DNA from: Desulfovibrio gilichinskyi
Lineage (GTDB): Bacteria > Desulfobacterota > Desulfovibrionia > Desulfovibrionales > Desulfovibrionaceae
Assembly (NCBI RefSeq): GCF_900177375.1
Contig: NZ_FWZU01000001.1
Coordinates: 930,001-994,000, forward strand
Direction: 5' to 3'
DNA length: 64,000 nucleotides
The position numbers and the translations under genes are program-made. Under the pieces are notes generated by a model. The model was not told the DNA's origin. It did not search any database and saw only the letters and a list, made by a program, of their open reading frames with translations. Positions 1 to 8,045 of the stretch are shown one piece after another. Numbering within the stretch: the stretch's first letter is position 1; each line of letters begins with the position of its first letter.

Positions 1-190
1 GATCGGTTCCGTCAACTTCTTTGCATGTTAGTACTGGCTCATCAGGATTAAAGATCATTGCGCGCCCTAATACGGCTTCATCCATGTCAGTATCTTTATA
101 TGCTTTGAATGGTTCTTCCCGCCCGAAAATAGTCACTTCAACAGCATCAAGACCTATAAAAAAGATATCTAAATCATCATGAATATCCAT
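1..190 (-). CDS. Phage head completion/attachment-like protein, 3' part outside window
   Basis: The reading frame starts at an ATG on the minus strand at 188-190 and runs off the left edge, giving about 63 residues beginning MDIHDDLDIFFIGLDAVEV. The start codon shares one base with the stop of the preceding outer spanin gene (TAATG), so the two are translationally coupled. The size, the acidic start and the position after capsid and lysis genes resemble the lambda gpFII-type head-tail attachment family. That identity is an inference from context, since less than the full protein is visible. Confidence 0.5.
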   Translation of the reverse strand, partial: MDIHDDLDIFFIGLDAVEVTIFGREEPFKAYKDTDMDEAVLGRAMIFNPDEPVLTCKEVDGTD

Positions 191-477
191 TACTCACCTG
201 TGCCTGCTTGAAATTCGTAGCACTCAATAGTGCTTTTAAGCCCTTTGATATAAGCCTTGTTTTCAACTGTATTTTCCATGATGCGGTTTATGTTTTCCTT
301 TGATCCGATATGCAATTCTTCAAGTAACGGTTTAAGTTCCGGTTCTTCAGGGGCAGGACATTTTTCATATTTTGCTACGACTTCAACCCGACGGACTTCA
401 TCAATTTTACTGACTCGCTTGTGAGTGCAAGCCGAGAGTATTGTTAATAAACTCAGTAGCAAGGCGACTGTCTTCAT
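190..477 (-). CDS. Outer-membrane spanin lipoprotein (Rz1-like)
   Basis: A 95-residue protein with an N-terminal signal and a lipobox (LLTILSAC, Cys at residue 17), followed by a charged, proline-containing periplasmic stretch. This is the expected form of an o-spanin, which pairs with the inner-membrane spanin to fuse the inner and outer membranes in the last step of phage lysis. Its first 70 bases overlap the 3' end of the upstream spanin gene in another frame, a hallmark of Rz/Rz1 pairs. The function is assigned from architecture and position, as spanin sequences are poorly conserved. Confidence 0.7.
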   Translation of the reverse strand: MKTVALLLSLLTILSACTHKRVSKIDEVRRVEVVAKYEKCPAPEEPELKPLLEELHIGSKENINRIMENTVENKAYIKGLKSTIECYEFQAGTGE

Positions 478-874
478 TGCTGATAACTCCTGTTGAATTG
501 GTCACGGGATAATTGCGGGCAGAATTTAAAAGCTTCAAAGCTTTGGTCCTTTGAACACGAAACCACTTTGCCGAGTTTTGAACCTTTGCAAGTTGCCCCT
601 GTAAACTTTGAACCACCCGCGTGGACTGACTGCGACTTTGTTTAAGCAAGGTGATTTCCGTTTGCCCTGTTCTTATTTCCAATTTGTAACCGGCTATGTC
701 CGCATTAAGTTCAGCGTTCGCTTTTTCAAGCTTTGCAATGTCGGTGTTAAGGGATGAAATCCACATAGCCACACCCGCAATCGCAACGGTCAGAATAAGG
801 GCAACGACAAGCCCGATTACGAGCTTGCCTTTGCCACCGCTGAAGAAACCTAAAATCAACGATACGGGAATCAT
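407..874 (-). CDS. Inner-membrane spanin (Rz-like)
   Basis: The preferred start is the ATG at 872-874, which overlaps the endolysin stop as ATGA; a longer frame upstream lies inside the endolysin. The 155-residue product has one N-terminal membrane segment (about residues 15-40) followed by a long coiled coil rich in Lys, Glu and Gln. That is the i-spanin plan: the helix anchors it in the inner membrane and the coiled coil reaches to the outer spanin. The Rz1-like gene starts inside its 3' end. It belongs to the order holin, endolysin, i-spanin, o-spanin. Confidence 0.7.
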   Translation of the reverse strand: MIPVSLILGFFSGGKGKLVIGLVVALILTVAIAGVAMWISSLNTDIAKLEKANAELNADIAGYKLEIRTGQTEITLLKQSRSQSTRVVQSLQGQLAKVQNSAKWFRVQRTKALKLLNSARNYPVTNSTGVISNEDSRLATEFINNTLGLHSQASQ

Positions 875-1311
875 GACTTCAGCTCCCAAAGCTTTTCTCT
901 GAATATATCCATGTCTATGTTGGGACACGTCTTGTGGTCATCCAGTTCGTAATGGCCATAAACGGCATCAGGGTCTAAATTGAAATGTCGCAAAAGCTCC
1001 TGCACTTTCTGACAAGCCGCATCCATCTGAGCATTGGTGAAAGAATCCGTCCCGATAAGGCAAAGTCCGACTGAGCGGCTATTATGTCCTTTGCAATGCG
1101 CTCCCACCACATCAAGCGGACGGCCTGATTCAAGTATGCCGTCTTCGGCAGGATTATATTCTGCGCGGCTTGTGCGGTGGCCGTTCAGGAACACCCCATG
1201 ATACCCGATCCCGCTCCACCCTCTCTCCAGATGCCACTGGTTGATTACTGCCGCGTCCCCCCAAGTTGAATCCGAGCAATGGATCACTACCATGTCCACT
1301 AGACGTTCCAT
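871..1311 (-). CDS. Endolysin, N-acetylmuramoyl-L-alanine amidase (Amidase_2)
   Basis: A 146-residue amidase of the T7-lysozyme/PGRP fold that cleaves the amide bond between MurNAc and the peptide stem. Zinc ligands are recognisable: the His of VVIHCSDS near residue 11, the His of VYGHYELDD and the Cys of HKTCPN near the C-terminus. The start at 1311 is chosen because an AGGAG site precedes it; an upstream ATG at 1338 lacks one. There is no signal peptide, so export depends on the holin. Its 5' end lies within the 3' end of the holin frame. Confidence 0.88.
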   Translation of the reverse strand: MERLVDMVVIHCSDSTWGDAAVINQWHLERGWSGIGYHGVFLNGHRTSRAEYNPAEDGILESGRPLDVVGAHCKGHNSRSVGLCLIGTDSFTNAQMDAACQKVQELLRHFNLDPDAVYGHYELDDHKTCPNIDMDIFREKLWELKS

Positions 1312-1753
1312 AACGACTCCTGTTTTGAATCGGATCAAATTCGTCTCTGAATGACTTAATCCGGTCTGTCAGTTGGCGCGGAATGACATGCACATCCATT
1401 TCCGCAAGGTGAACTGAAACACTTAAAAATTCATTTGAAGCTAAATACATAACCAGAAATTCACGGATATAAGCAAAGACAGAAGGCAAGGATTCATCAA
1501 GGGTGATATCAAGCATATTCGCCATGATGATTGCCACGGCATAAACGAAAAACTTGCTTAATCCGTGTCTGAATTTCACACTGCTGTATGAACCATTTTG
1601 CAAGGCTCTAAAAAGCCCAAGCACAAAATCAGACAGATAAAGAATCGCTAAAGCCAGAAGAGCTTTATCGAACCCGCCGAACAGCCATGAGGCCGCAGTG
1701 CAACAACTGGCTAGGCAGGCTTTGATTGTGATATTGTCGAAAAGTTGATTCAT
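1154..1753 (-). CDS. Phage holin family protein
   Basis: The N-terminal 145 residues contain three or four membrane segments (for example ALLALAILYLSDFVLGLF and FFVYAVAIIMANMLDI), in the style of the toxin-secretion/phage-lysis holin family (Phage_holin_4). The rest reads through the start of the endolysin in another frame and is low-complexity Gly/Ser/Arg, so it may not be functional. An in-frame ATG at 1816 would add 21 residues, but the start at 1753 follows a weak GAG-containing site and fits family starts better. The position just upstream of the endolysin supports a lysis-timing role. Confidence 0.65.
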   Translation of the reverse strand: MNQLFDNITIKACLASCCTAASWLFGGFDKALLALAILYLSDFVLGLFRALQNGSYSSVKFRHGLSKFFVYAVAIIMANMLDITLDESLPSVFAYIREFLVMYLASNEFLSVSVHLAEMDVHVIPRQLTDRIKSFRDEFDPIQNRSRYGTSSGHGSDPLLGFNLGGRGSNQPVASGERVERDRVSWGVPERPPHKPRRI

Positions 1754-1818
1754 ATCTGTCTCGAATTCTTCTTTCAGGTCCGAACCGGATAAGCCCGAAT
1801 CCGGACCTGAATTCATAA

Positions 1819-2145
1819 TTAAGCGTTAAGCTTTACTCTTACGGTTGCATCTTCAGCCACAGCTGAAACAAAGGCCACGCCCGCTTTCGTATTTCCACCT
1901 TCTGTCGCTGTGATGCTCTTTCCCGGTGTTAAATAAACCTGTGCGCCCTGCTCAATTGCCGCCGCAGTTTTGGGAAGTTCCCAAACTTCCTCGGTTGCAA
2001 GTTCGCCTGTTGCTCCATTGGGAATATCAATCAGAGCCACGCCCACCAGAGCGCCTACAACAACGGCTGAACCGGACAGAACATCTGCTCCGGTTGAGTT
2101 CGTCCACGTCATGGTTTTACCAATCTGAATGTAATTACCTGCCAT
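1819..2145 (-). CDS. DUF2190 family capsid decoration protein
   Basis: A 108-residue protein opening MAGNYIQIGKTMTWTN and rich in Val, Ala and Gly. It contains the family's 'TGADVLSGSAVVVGALVGVA' stretch, a beta-rich fold known in DUF2190 proteins that act as trimeric capsid cement or decoration proteins. It lies directly after the capsid gene, as is usual, with an AGGAG site before its ATG. The fold and location are well supported; the structural role is known for the family and inferred here. Confidence 0.82.
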   Translation of the reverse strand: MAGNYIQIGKTMTWTNSTGADVLSGSAVVVGALVGVALIDIPNGATGELATEEVWELPKTAAAIEQGAQVYLTPGKSITATEGGNTKAGVAFVSAVAEDATVRVKLNA

Positions 2146-2156
2146 GATAGTTCTCC

Positions 2157-4241
2157 TTATTTGCCGGGGTTCTTCTGGAATCCGCGGTGATCCATAAGCC
2201 CTGCACCAGCTTCGAGACGAACCTTGATTTTAAGGCCGTCTGAATCAAAATCAGGTTCTTCATCAACAAATGGGGATTCAATGCCGTCAAGGAATGCAAC
2301 TTCGATGGTATCCACCTGTGCGGGATCGCCGATCAGGTAAAAAGCATCGGGGTCGACATCATCAAGGCGTGGTTCGGAAATTGGTTCAAGTTTTCCGGCC
2401 CAAGGATTGTGAACACCGGAAGACATGTTTGCATCCGGCAGAGCCGCAGAACGGATAAGCACCTCAGCTTCGGTTTCCTGTGCGACTGGAGTCAGCAGAA
2501 AACGAGGACGCAAATCAAGACGCGCACCATTCGGCCCTTTCTGCATACGCATACCCTTACGGCCAGCATTTAAAGTGGCCGCAGAGACACGCCCTTTAAC
2601 AGTGTCTTCAAGGTTATTGTGCTTGGCATGGAACAGGTTGTAATTATCGCTCATTTTAGGATTAGAAAGCAGCAAACCATAAACAATATCTGCAACCTTG
2701 CGGGCCGAAGCATTACCGAACAATTGCGGAATACGGGTAAAGACTCGCAAATCATCATTAACCATCATTTCACGAGTCAAGCGCACGTTTTTGCCGTAAC
2801 GGGCAATACGGTAGCTTTCCATGGAATCGCTGAACGAACCTGTTTTGTATTCACCATGTTCGTTGATAAGTTCCAGATCAGGAGCTTCGGAAAGGCTTAC
2901 GCCGTGTATCTCTTTAAAATCAGTAGCGGGAATTATGTTTACCCAAGGCCGCCACGTTGCCGGAGCTTCGGCATATGCTTTGAGCAACACTTTATTAGTT
3001 ATTGCCGCAAATATTGACGGAAAATCGCTAGTGGAAGCTCCGAATTGCTGAGGCCTAAGTACTTGTGAAGCAAGCTTTGCCTGTGACATTCCACGAGTTG
3101 AAACACCGCTTCTTTCAAGGATATCCCTTGCAAGATCAGTAAGACGCATAACTCTGAAATCTTCATAGCCCGGTGCGGGTTTTTCTTCCCTTATGCCAGC
3201 ACGGAAAAGCATTCCGGACACAGCCGCATCATGCAATTTTTCACCTTCAGTACGTCCGGCAAGAATATGCCCTGCCGGAGCAAGCGGCTGGTGCTGGGAA
3301 CTCAGTTCCGCCAAAATCAACTTATTCAAATCACTTGTCCCTTTTCCGCCATCAACCAGCTTTTTACGGAAATTCGCAGACAGTCCGAACATTCCAACTT
3401 GCTCATCAATAAAATTAATGCGCTGGCGTTCCGCAAGGGCTACTTGCTGTTCATTAACCTGCAATGGTTGCGGCTGTTCACTTTGGTTAGCCAGAGCTTG
3501 CGGGGTTGGAATTACTGGTTCTACTTTCGAAGCAACAACCCCGCTCATCCATGCAGGTGCATCTTCAAGGTTATTCAGGGCTTCATAATTAAGCCCCATT
3601 TCTTTTAATAGAGTGCGGGCAGAGTCCTCAGTGACATTTTCAAGGCCATTAGCCCGCAGGAAAAGTTTCAACCATTTTTTCATGACTGATTCCTCCGGTT
3701 TAGGTTTTGGCCGTTCATTCATCGCCACGGCCTCGGTAGCTCCATCCGCGCCAAGAACGCAGAAGGAAGTTTCACGCACAAACGACTTGCGCCACACGTA
3801 TAAAGGTCCGGCAAGCTCCTCACCGTTAACAATAACGGTTGCGCCTGCTTTCACTTCTTCAACAGCTTCGGGCCATACTCCAATGGATGCCTGCCACGGG
3901 AATTTTTGATCAGAAAGTTTAATAACTTCCTTGGCATCGTCCGTATCCAAAAAGAATCCTTCCAGCACCAAGCCGCATTCTTCCACGCTGATTGAATCCG
4001 CAATGCCGATCTTTTTGTCAGAATCGTGTTCTTCTAAAATGGGAATGCGGTTTTCTGTACGGATGCCGGAAAGCTCAATTACAAAACTACCCATGAACCG
4101 CTGAACAACTGATCCGGTGTAACCGACAATGTGAAAACGGCGCGGCTTGCCTTCTTCCTGTTCTGAGAGGTTCAGACCAGCCGTTAATTGCAGTGGCGCA
4201 TTTTCATTTTCCGCAAGGTTTAAGGGGAAAAACTTATTCAC
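2157..4241 (-). CDS. Prohead protease / major capsid protein fusion
   Basis: A 694-residue protein. Residues about 30-180 resemble an HK97-type prohead protease (FHIVGYTGSVV, RIPILEEHDSDKKIG, PWQASIGVWPEAVEEV). A Gln/Pro-rich scaffold-like linker follows (about 190-290), then a Mu gpT-like major capsid domain (about 380-690, with SDFPSIFAAITNKVLLKAY and RYGKNVRLTREMMVND). Such fusions place protease, scaffold and coat in one chain and are presumably cleaved during maturation. The start is a GTG with a GGAG site; it overlaps the portal stop by 8 bases (GTGAATAA), which couples their translation. Confidence 0.88.
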   Translation of the reverse strand: MNKFFPLNLAENENAPLQLTAGLNLSEQEEGKPRRFHIVGYTGSVVQRFMGSFVIELSGIRTENRIPILEEHDSDKKIGIADSISVEECGLVLEGFFLDTDDAKEVIKLSDQKFPWQASIGVWPEAVEEVKAGATVIVNGEELAGPLYVWRKSFVRETSFCVLGADGATEAVAMNERPKPKPEESVMKKWLKLFLRANGLENVTEDSARTLLKEMGLNYEALNNLEDAPAWMSGVVASKVEPVIPTPQALANQSEQPQPLQVNEQQVALAERQRINFIDEQVGMFGLSANFRKKLVDGGKGTSDLNKLILAELSSQHQPLAPAGHILAGRTEGEKLHDAAVSGMLFRAGIREEKPAPGYEDFRVMRLTDLARDILERSGVSTRGMSQAKLASQVLRPQQFGASTSDFPSIFAAITNKVLLKAYAEAPATWRPWVNIIPATDFKEIHGVSLSEAPDLELINEHGEYKTGSFSDSMESYRIARYGKNVRLTREMMVNDDLRVFTRIPQLFGNASARKVADIVYGLLLSNPKMSDNYNLFHAKHNNLEDTVKGRVSAATLNAGRKGMRMQKGPNGARLDLRPRFLLTPVAQETEAEVLIRSAALPDANMSSGVHNPWAGKLEPISEPRLDDVDPDAFYLIGDPAQVDTIEVAFLDGIESPFVDEEPDFDSDGLKIKVRLEAGAGLMDHRGFQKNPGK

Positions 4242-5697
4242 TTTTAGTCTCCGTTAAACCCCGTTTCTTGAGGTCGTCATTTTCACGGGCCAACTGTTCA
4301 ACCACTTCGTCATAGTCTTCGCCCCGCTCCGCACAGATTTTACGGCGGGTAGTACAGCCCATATTGAGCAATGACTCTGCGGACTTCGCATCCTTAACAG
4401 GATCAACCCAAGACCAGCCGGGGAACTGACAGCTTGCCGGAACACTAGGGCCAGTCAGTAAAGGTTCAAGCCCGCCCAGCCAGAGCATGCGGCAGAACAT
4501 TTTCCATGTTGGCATTATGGCCTTGCGGCCCATAAGATTTTGCTGAACACGATAACCGCGCCGTTCTTCCAGAGTGGCGGAACGGGCGGACGCAAAGGAG
4601 GCATCTGAATAATCGTTTGAAAAAGCTTCGTAAGACATGCCGAAGCCTGTAGAACTGCCGCGCAAACTTGTTTTTACATACGGTTCATAAGTCGGGCCGG
4701 GGTGCGTGAACTGGGCTTCATGAACCTTAGTTCCTTGCGGCAAGGTCACAATCTGCCCCGGTTCAACGTAATCTGGAATGTACCCTTCCACGCCCTCGGC
4801 CTGATTCATCATTTCGCCGCCTAGCGGATTCATCATTTCCGCATAAGGAGTTTCAACAAAGAATCCGAAAGCCGCCATAAGCCGTGCAACAATACGGTGC
4901 GAGTCCTGAAATTCGCTGAAATCGCGCATTTCCATAACCACCGGAGCCATCCAAGAAATGCCACGGTTCTGACTGGAGCGGACAGGCCGAAAAATATGAC
5001 GCACCCACTGAGCAGAAACACGAATAGATTCACGGCTCAACAAGCGGCGCATATCACCGGGGTGTTCGCTGTATAAATGGTAAGCAACAGGATGCCCTTT
5101 GCGATTGAACTCAACGCCACGCATGGCGTAACCGCCACCCGCTAAAGGCCCATCAACGGAGCTGTCCAGATAGTCGCACTCCAAAAGTTCAACGCCCAAA
5201 GGAGCAAGCCCATGCTTCATAAGGTCAGGATCAGGATAGAAACGGAGAAGGCATTCACCGTCCTGCCAAAGGTGATTCATAATAAGCCGTTGCTTATCTT
5301 CAAAACCGACTTCATCCGCTTCCGCCCAGTCTTTCCAGTGCTGTTCAATTTTGCGGTTAAAGGTGTGGTCAAGATCACCATCCGCATTAAGCTGTGCGGC
5401 CTGCGGTTTGATTCCGGTATAGATAACGTTGTTTGCTATGCGTTCCAGCGCACCGGAAACATGGGCCGAGTTACGCACCAGATCACGAGCACGAGCCACA
5501 ATTAAGGCATGTTCATTTCGTGAAAGAGTATCGGCACTACGGCTGGTAGGTCGCCAACTGGAATTAGGCCCACGACGGGATGCCGCAGAGTAAGCGGAAA
5601 GAGTTGCACGGCTACGGCACCAGCTTGCCGCAGCATCGGGCGAAATTGCACCGACACACTGAGCAACAAAGGAAGTCCAGCCATCATAGACGTTCAT
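4234..5697 (-). CDS. Phage portal protein, lambda family
   Basis: A 487-residue protein with the lambda gpB-like portal pattern: an early region containing SRNEHALIVARARDLVRNS, the middle block HYLYSEHPGD-like 'YHLYSEHPGDMRRLL', and a C-terminal segment on a charged coiled tail. The portal forms the dodecameric ring at the capsid vertex through which DNA is packaged by terminase and to which the tail is joined. Its ATG overlaps the gpW stop (ATGA) and its stop overlaps the capsid start, so gpW, portal and capsid form one coupled translation unit. Confidence 0.88.
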   Translation of the reverse strand: MNVYDGWTSFVAQCVGAISPDAAASWCRSRATLSAYSAASRRGPNSSWRPTSRSADTLSRNEHALIVARARDLVRNSAHVSGALERIANNVIYTGIKPQAAQLNADGDLDHTFNRKIEQHWKDWAEADEVGFEDKQRLIMNHLWQDGECLLRFYPDPDLMKHGLAPLGVELLECDYLDSSVDGPLAGGGYAMRGVEFNRKGHPVAYHLYSEHPGDMRRLLSRESIRVSAQWVRHIFRPVRSSQNRGISWMAPVVMEMRDFSEFQDSHRIVARLMAAFGFFVETPYAEMMNPLGGEMMNQAEGVEGYIPDYVEPGQIVTLPQGTKVHEAQFTHPGPTYEPYVKTSLRGSSTGFGMSYEAFSNDYSDASFASARSATLEERRGYRVQQNLMGRKAIMPTWKMFCRMLWLGGLEPLLTGPSVPASCQFPGWSWVDPVKDAKSAESLLNMGCTTRRKICAERGEDYDEVVEQLARENDDLKKRGLTETKSE

Positions 5698-5903
5698 CTA
5701 CGCCCCCGAAACGAAGCACGGGCAATAAACCCCTTGCCGCCGTTACCAGCAAAAGCAAGGCGCATTTCCACTTTCTCCCGCTCAGAATAAAGCGACTGCA
5801 AAGAACCACGGGTGAGAGTCCGACCATTCAAGGTATAGGACTGTGCGCCGCCTTCAATTGCTTCGATTGCCTTATTTAGAGAGTCCAGCCGTTTCTGGAG
5901 CAT
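5694..5903 (-). CDS. gpW-like head-tail connector protein
   Basis: A 69-residue protein starting MLQKRLDSLNKAIEAIEGG, helical and charged, with the short beta insert 'SYTLNGRTLTR'. This matches the lambda gpW family, which fills the portal channel after packaging. The start at 5903 is chosen over an upstream in-frame ATG at 5936 because CGAGG lies seven bases before it. That ribosome site is in the 3' arm of a 21-bp hairpin, so translation may be structurally controlled. Position between terminase and portal is canonical apart from the inserted cargo. Confidence 0.72.
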   Translation of the reverse strand: MLQKRLDSLNKAIEAIEGGAQSYTLNGRTLTRGSLQSLYSEREKVEMRLAFAGNGGKGFIARASFRGRR

Positions 5904-5904
5904 T

Positions 5905-5961
5905 AAAAAACCTCGATTATTATGGTTGTCCTTCAAGTTGGGACAATCATAACAATCGAGG
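5905..5961 (-). terminator. 21-bp hairpin with T6, overlapping the gpW ribosome site
   Basis: The arms 5911-5931 and 5941-5961 are inverted copies with two differences and a 9-base loop. On the minus strand the 3' arm is followed directly by six T residues (5905-5910), as in a Rho-independent terminator, and then the gpW ATG. The same 3' arm carries the CGAGG ribosome site. It could end transcription arriving from the cargo island, mask gpW translation, or both. Confidence 0.65.
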
Positions 5962-6093
5962 TGGTTATTTTGGAATGGGGTTGTTTACTGGGGTGTAAAA
6001 TTTACTGGGTTGAAAAAATTATTTCTTTACAAGTCTATTTCGAATAATTAGCTTTAAAATAATTTATAAACATTATCAAAACAAGAAGTTACA

Positions 6094-7304
6094 ATGGACG
6101 AAATATTCAAAACTAAAGTTGGATTTACTGTTACTCTACTAGCGGTAATCTTCACAATAAAACCACTTATCGACCAACAAGCCTCTTTAGGGTTTACGAT
6201 TTTCGATTCTGCTATAACAATAAGTTACGCATATAATACTTTTGCTTTATTTTTATGCCTATCAGTATACTGTATTTCTCTCCAGTTCTTAGTCCCTGCA
6301 AGTGTATTACTTCCTAAACTGATTAACACCTTTTATGCCGTTGCGTTAAGTACCCCCCTATTTTTTGTTTTCTTTGGGGTACTACTCTTACATTTAATTG
6401 GATAACCAGCCATCTGCCTCTGATTTCTTCAGAACTTTTAAATTTTATCTCAGGAACCTTTTCTGGAGTTACGGCTTCACTTCTCACTTATATCTTAATA
6501 CACAATTTTAACAAAAGACTTTCTAAAATAGACATCACACAGGAAAGAAAAGAAAGCTTCGAACAACTAAATAGAGCACGAAATTTATTTAAATCTGAAA
6601 TGTACGACTTATCAGTTCTTGAAGCATTCAAAGTAGTTGAATCCACCCTACAAAGATTAACTGAGGCGTATGGAATTCCTCCACAAAAGAACTTCATGAA
6701 TCTTTTAAAAGAATGCGGAAAACGAAACCTACTTGATCAAGTAGACATTAATTTACTTAATGATATTCGCGGTAAAAGAAACGCATCTGCCCACTATATA
6801 GACTCAATCGACAAAGAAACTGCAAATAACATTCTACATATTTCTACAATTTTAATTACAAAACTAGAATCAATACCTAATGCTGACGCCTTTACTTGGC
6901 TCATGTACAATAGGAACAATGTTATCAACTTATTCAAAGAAGGAAATTCTAAAAAATGCAAAGAAGCAATCAACAAATTAAGGACAGCATGGAATAAAAG
7001 AGATGGTGCAGTGTCTGGAGAAATTGGAATATTTTTTGAGACAGCTCTAATTAATGCTCCTCATCTCATAATCGAACTCTTTGATTCAAACGATCAAGAG
7101 TTAGAAAATTGGCTTAGCCAAATTGATTATCAAATTTTCACTGATTTTATAGGAGGACAAACACGTCTTATGCAAAAAACAAAAAATCAGATTATTCAAA
7201 GCCTTGAAACATATATTAGTCATTGTGATAGCCAAAAAAATATAAACAAAGCTACACGAATTTTAAATGCGGTTAAAATTGCTGAAATATATGAGATTGA
7301 TTAA
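6094..7304 (+). pseudogene. Membrane protein with C-terminal HEPN-like domain, split by a frame change near 6400
   Basis: The first frame (6094-6405) encodes 103 residues with three membrane segments and ends in TAA. A second frame, open from 6327 to 7304, reads on without a start codon until ATG 6600. Yet its codons from about 6402 encode a fourth membrane segment (FSGVTASLLTYILI), a charged coil and then the annotated-length domain. Residues around 6640-6860 contain RGKRNASAHY, an R-x4-H motif like HEPN ribonucleases and DUF4145. A -1 shift near 6400 would restore one chain of about 400 residues. It is a pseudogene, a recoded gene, or two genes with an unrecognised start; the domain call is moderate. 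Confidence 0.5.
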
Positions 7305-7345
7305 CTTTACAACATGCCAAAATATAAATAAAAAAAGCACAATAC

Positions 7346-7759
7346 ATGAAAAAGAAAGCCAACAGAGAAAAGGTAATTAAACGCCTATCTAAAGAGAAAT
7401 ATCTATTCGCACCATTAACCTTATTTTCTGCAACATTTTTTTTAGTAATAATGGGTCTTAAGCAAGGGGGAGGAAACTTTCTTATTGAGGCATCAGCACT
7501 TCTATTTGCCTTATCTTTAGGTATTTTTGGGCCATTATCATATGTTTTATTTTTCCGAGAAATAAACTTTGATAAAAAAGTATTATTTAAGACTGAATAC
7601 TATAAATTCGCTTACTTTCTTATGGTATGTGGATACATTAGTGTACCAACAGCGATAGCTATGCTTGTATTATCGGAGTCCTTATTGGCAGGAGGAATTA
7701 CTGTCAGTGTATTTTTTCTTATCATATTCATCTCTACGGATGTGATCAAAGACAAATAA
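7346..7759 (+). CDS. Four-helix membrane protein of unknown function
   Basis: A 137-residue protein with a basic N-terminus (MKKKANREKVIKRLSKEK) and four predicted membrane segments. I do not recognise its family. It follows the split membrane/HEPN-like gene by 41 bases on the same strand and ends at a hairpin, so the two probably form one transcript. There is no convincing ribosome site before its ATG. Base composition is AT-rich compared with the phage structural genes, suggesting separate acquisition. Confidence 0.55.
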   Translation: MKKKANREKVIKRLSKEKYLFAPLTLFSATFFLVIMGLKQGGGNFLIEASALLFALSLGIFGPLSYVLFFREINFDKKVLFKTEYYKFAYFLMVCGYISVPTAIAMLVLSESLLAGGITVSVFFLIIFISTDVIKDK

Positions 7760-7783
7760 GCCCCGCTAAAGCGGGGCTTCTCT
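7760..7783. terminator. GC-rich hairpin between convergent cargo genes
   Basis: GCCCCGC-TAAA-GCGGGGC (7760-7777) directly follows the stop of the membrane protein gene and is followed by a pyrimidine-rich TTCTCTT. It can serve the plus-strand genes and, less well, the minus-strand gene ending at 7806. Confidence 0.65.
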
Positions 7784-7805
7784 TATGTCCTTCGTATCTA
7801 CTTCC

Positions 7806-8045
7806 TTACTTCCGCACTAACTCCAAAACCGCCGCAGGCTTCCCCCTCCGCGCATTCTTCTTTTGCACTTCCACTTCATACATACTGAAAGCTTCGGCCC
7901 CTTCTGAAATTGTCTTTTTGATTAAGCCCAACATAAAAGCTTCGCCATAACGGTGATCATCTTCCAGCTTTTCTTGCAAGTACTCAAGCGTACAGGCCGC
8001 CGACATCATATCCGAAACATGGTGACATAAATCATCTTTAAGCAT
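7806..8045 (-). CDS. Small phage protein of unknown function
   Basis: A 79-residue helical, acidic protein (MLKDDLCHHVSDMMSAAC...). No family is recognised. Its ATG overlaps the last 8 bases of the Rha gene and has a GAGG ribosome site within that gene, so it is translated as the second gene of a two-gene operon. It may be a partner of the Rha-type regulator, but nothing in the sequence proves this. Confidence 0.6.
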   Translation of the reverse strand: MLKDDLCHHVSDMMSAACTLEYLQEKLEDDHRYGEAFMLGLIKKTISEGAEAFSMYEVEVQKKNARRGKPAAVLELVRK

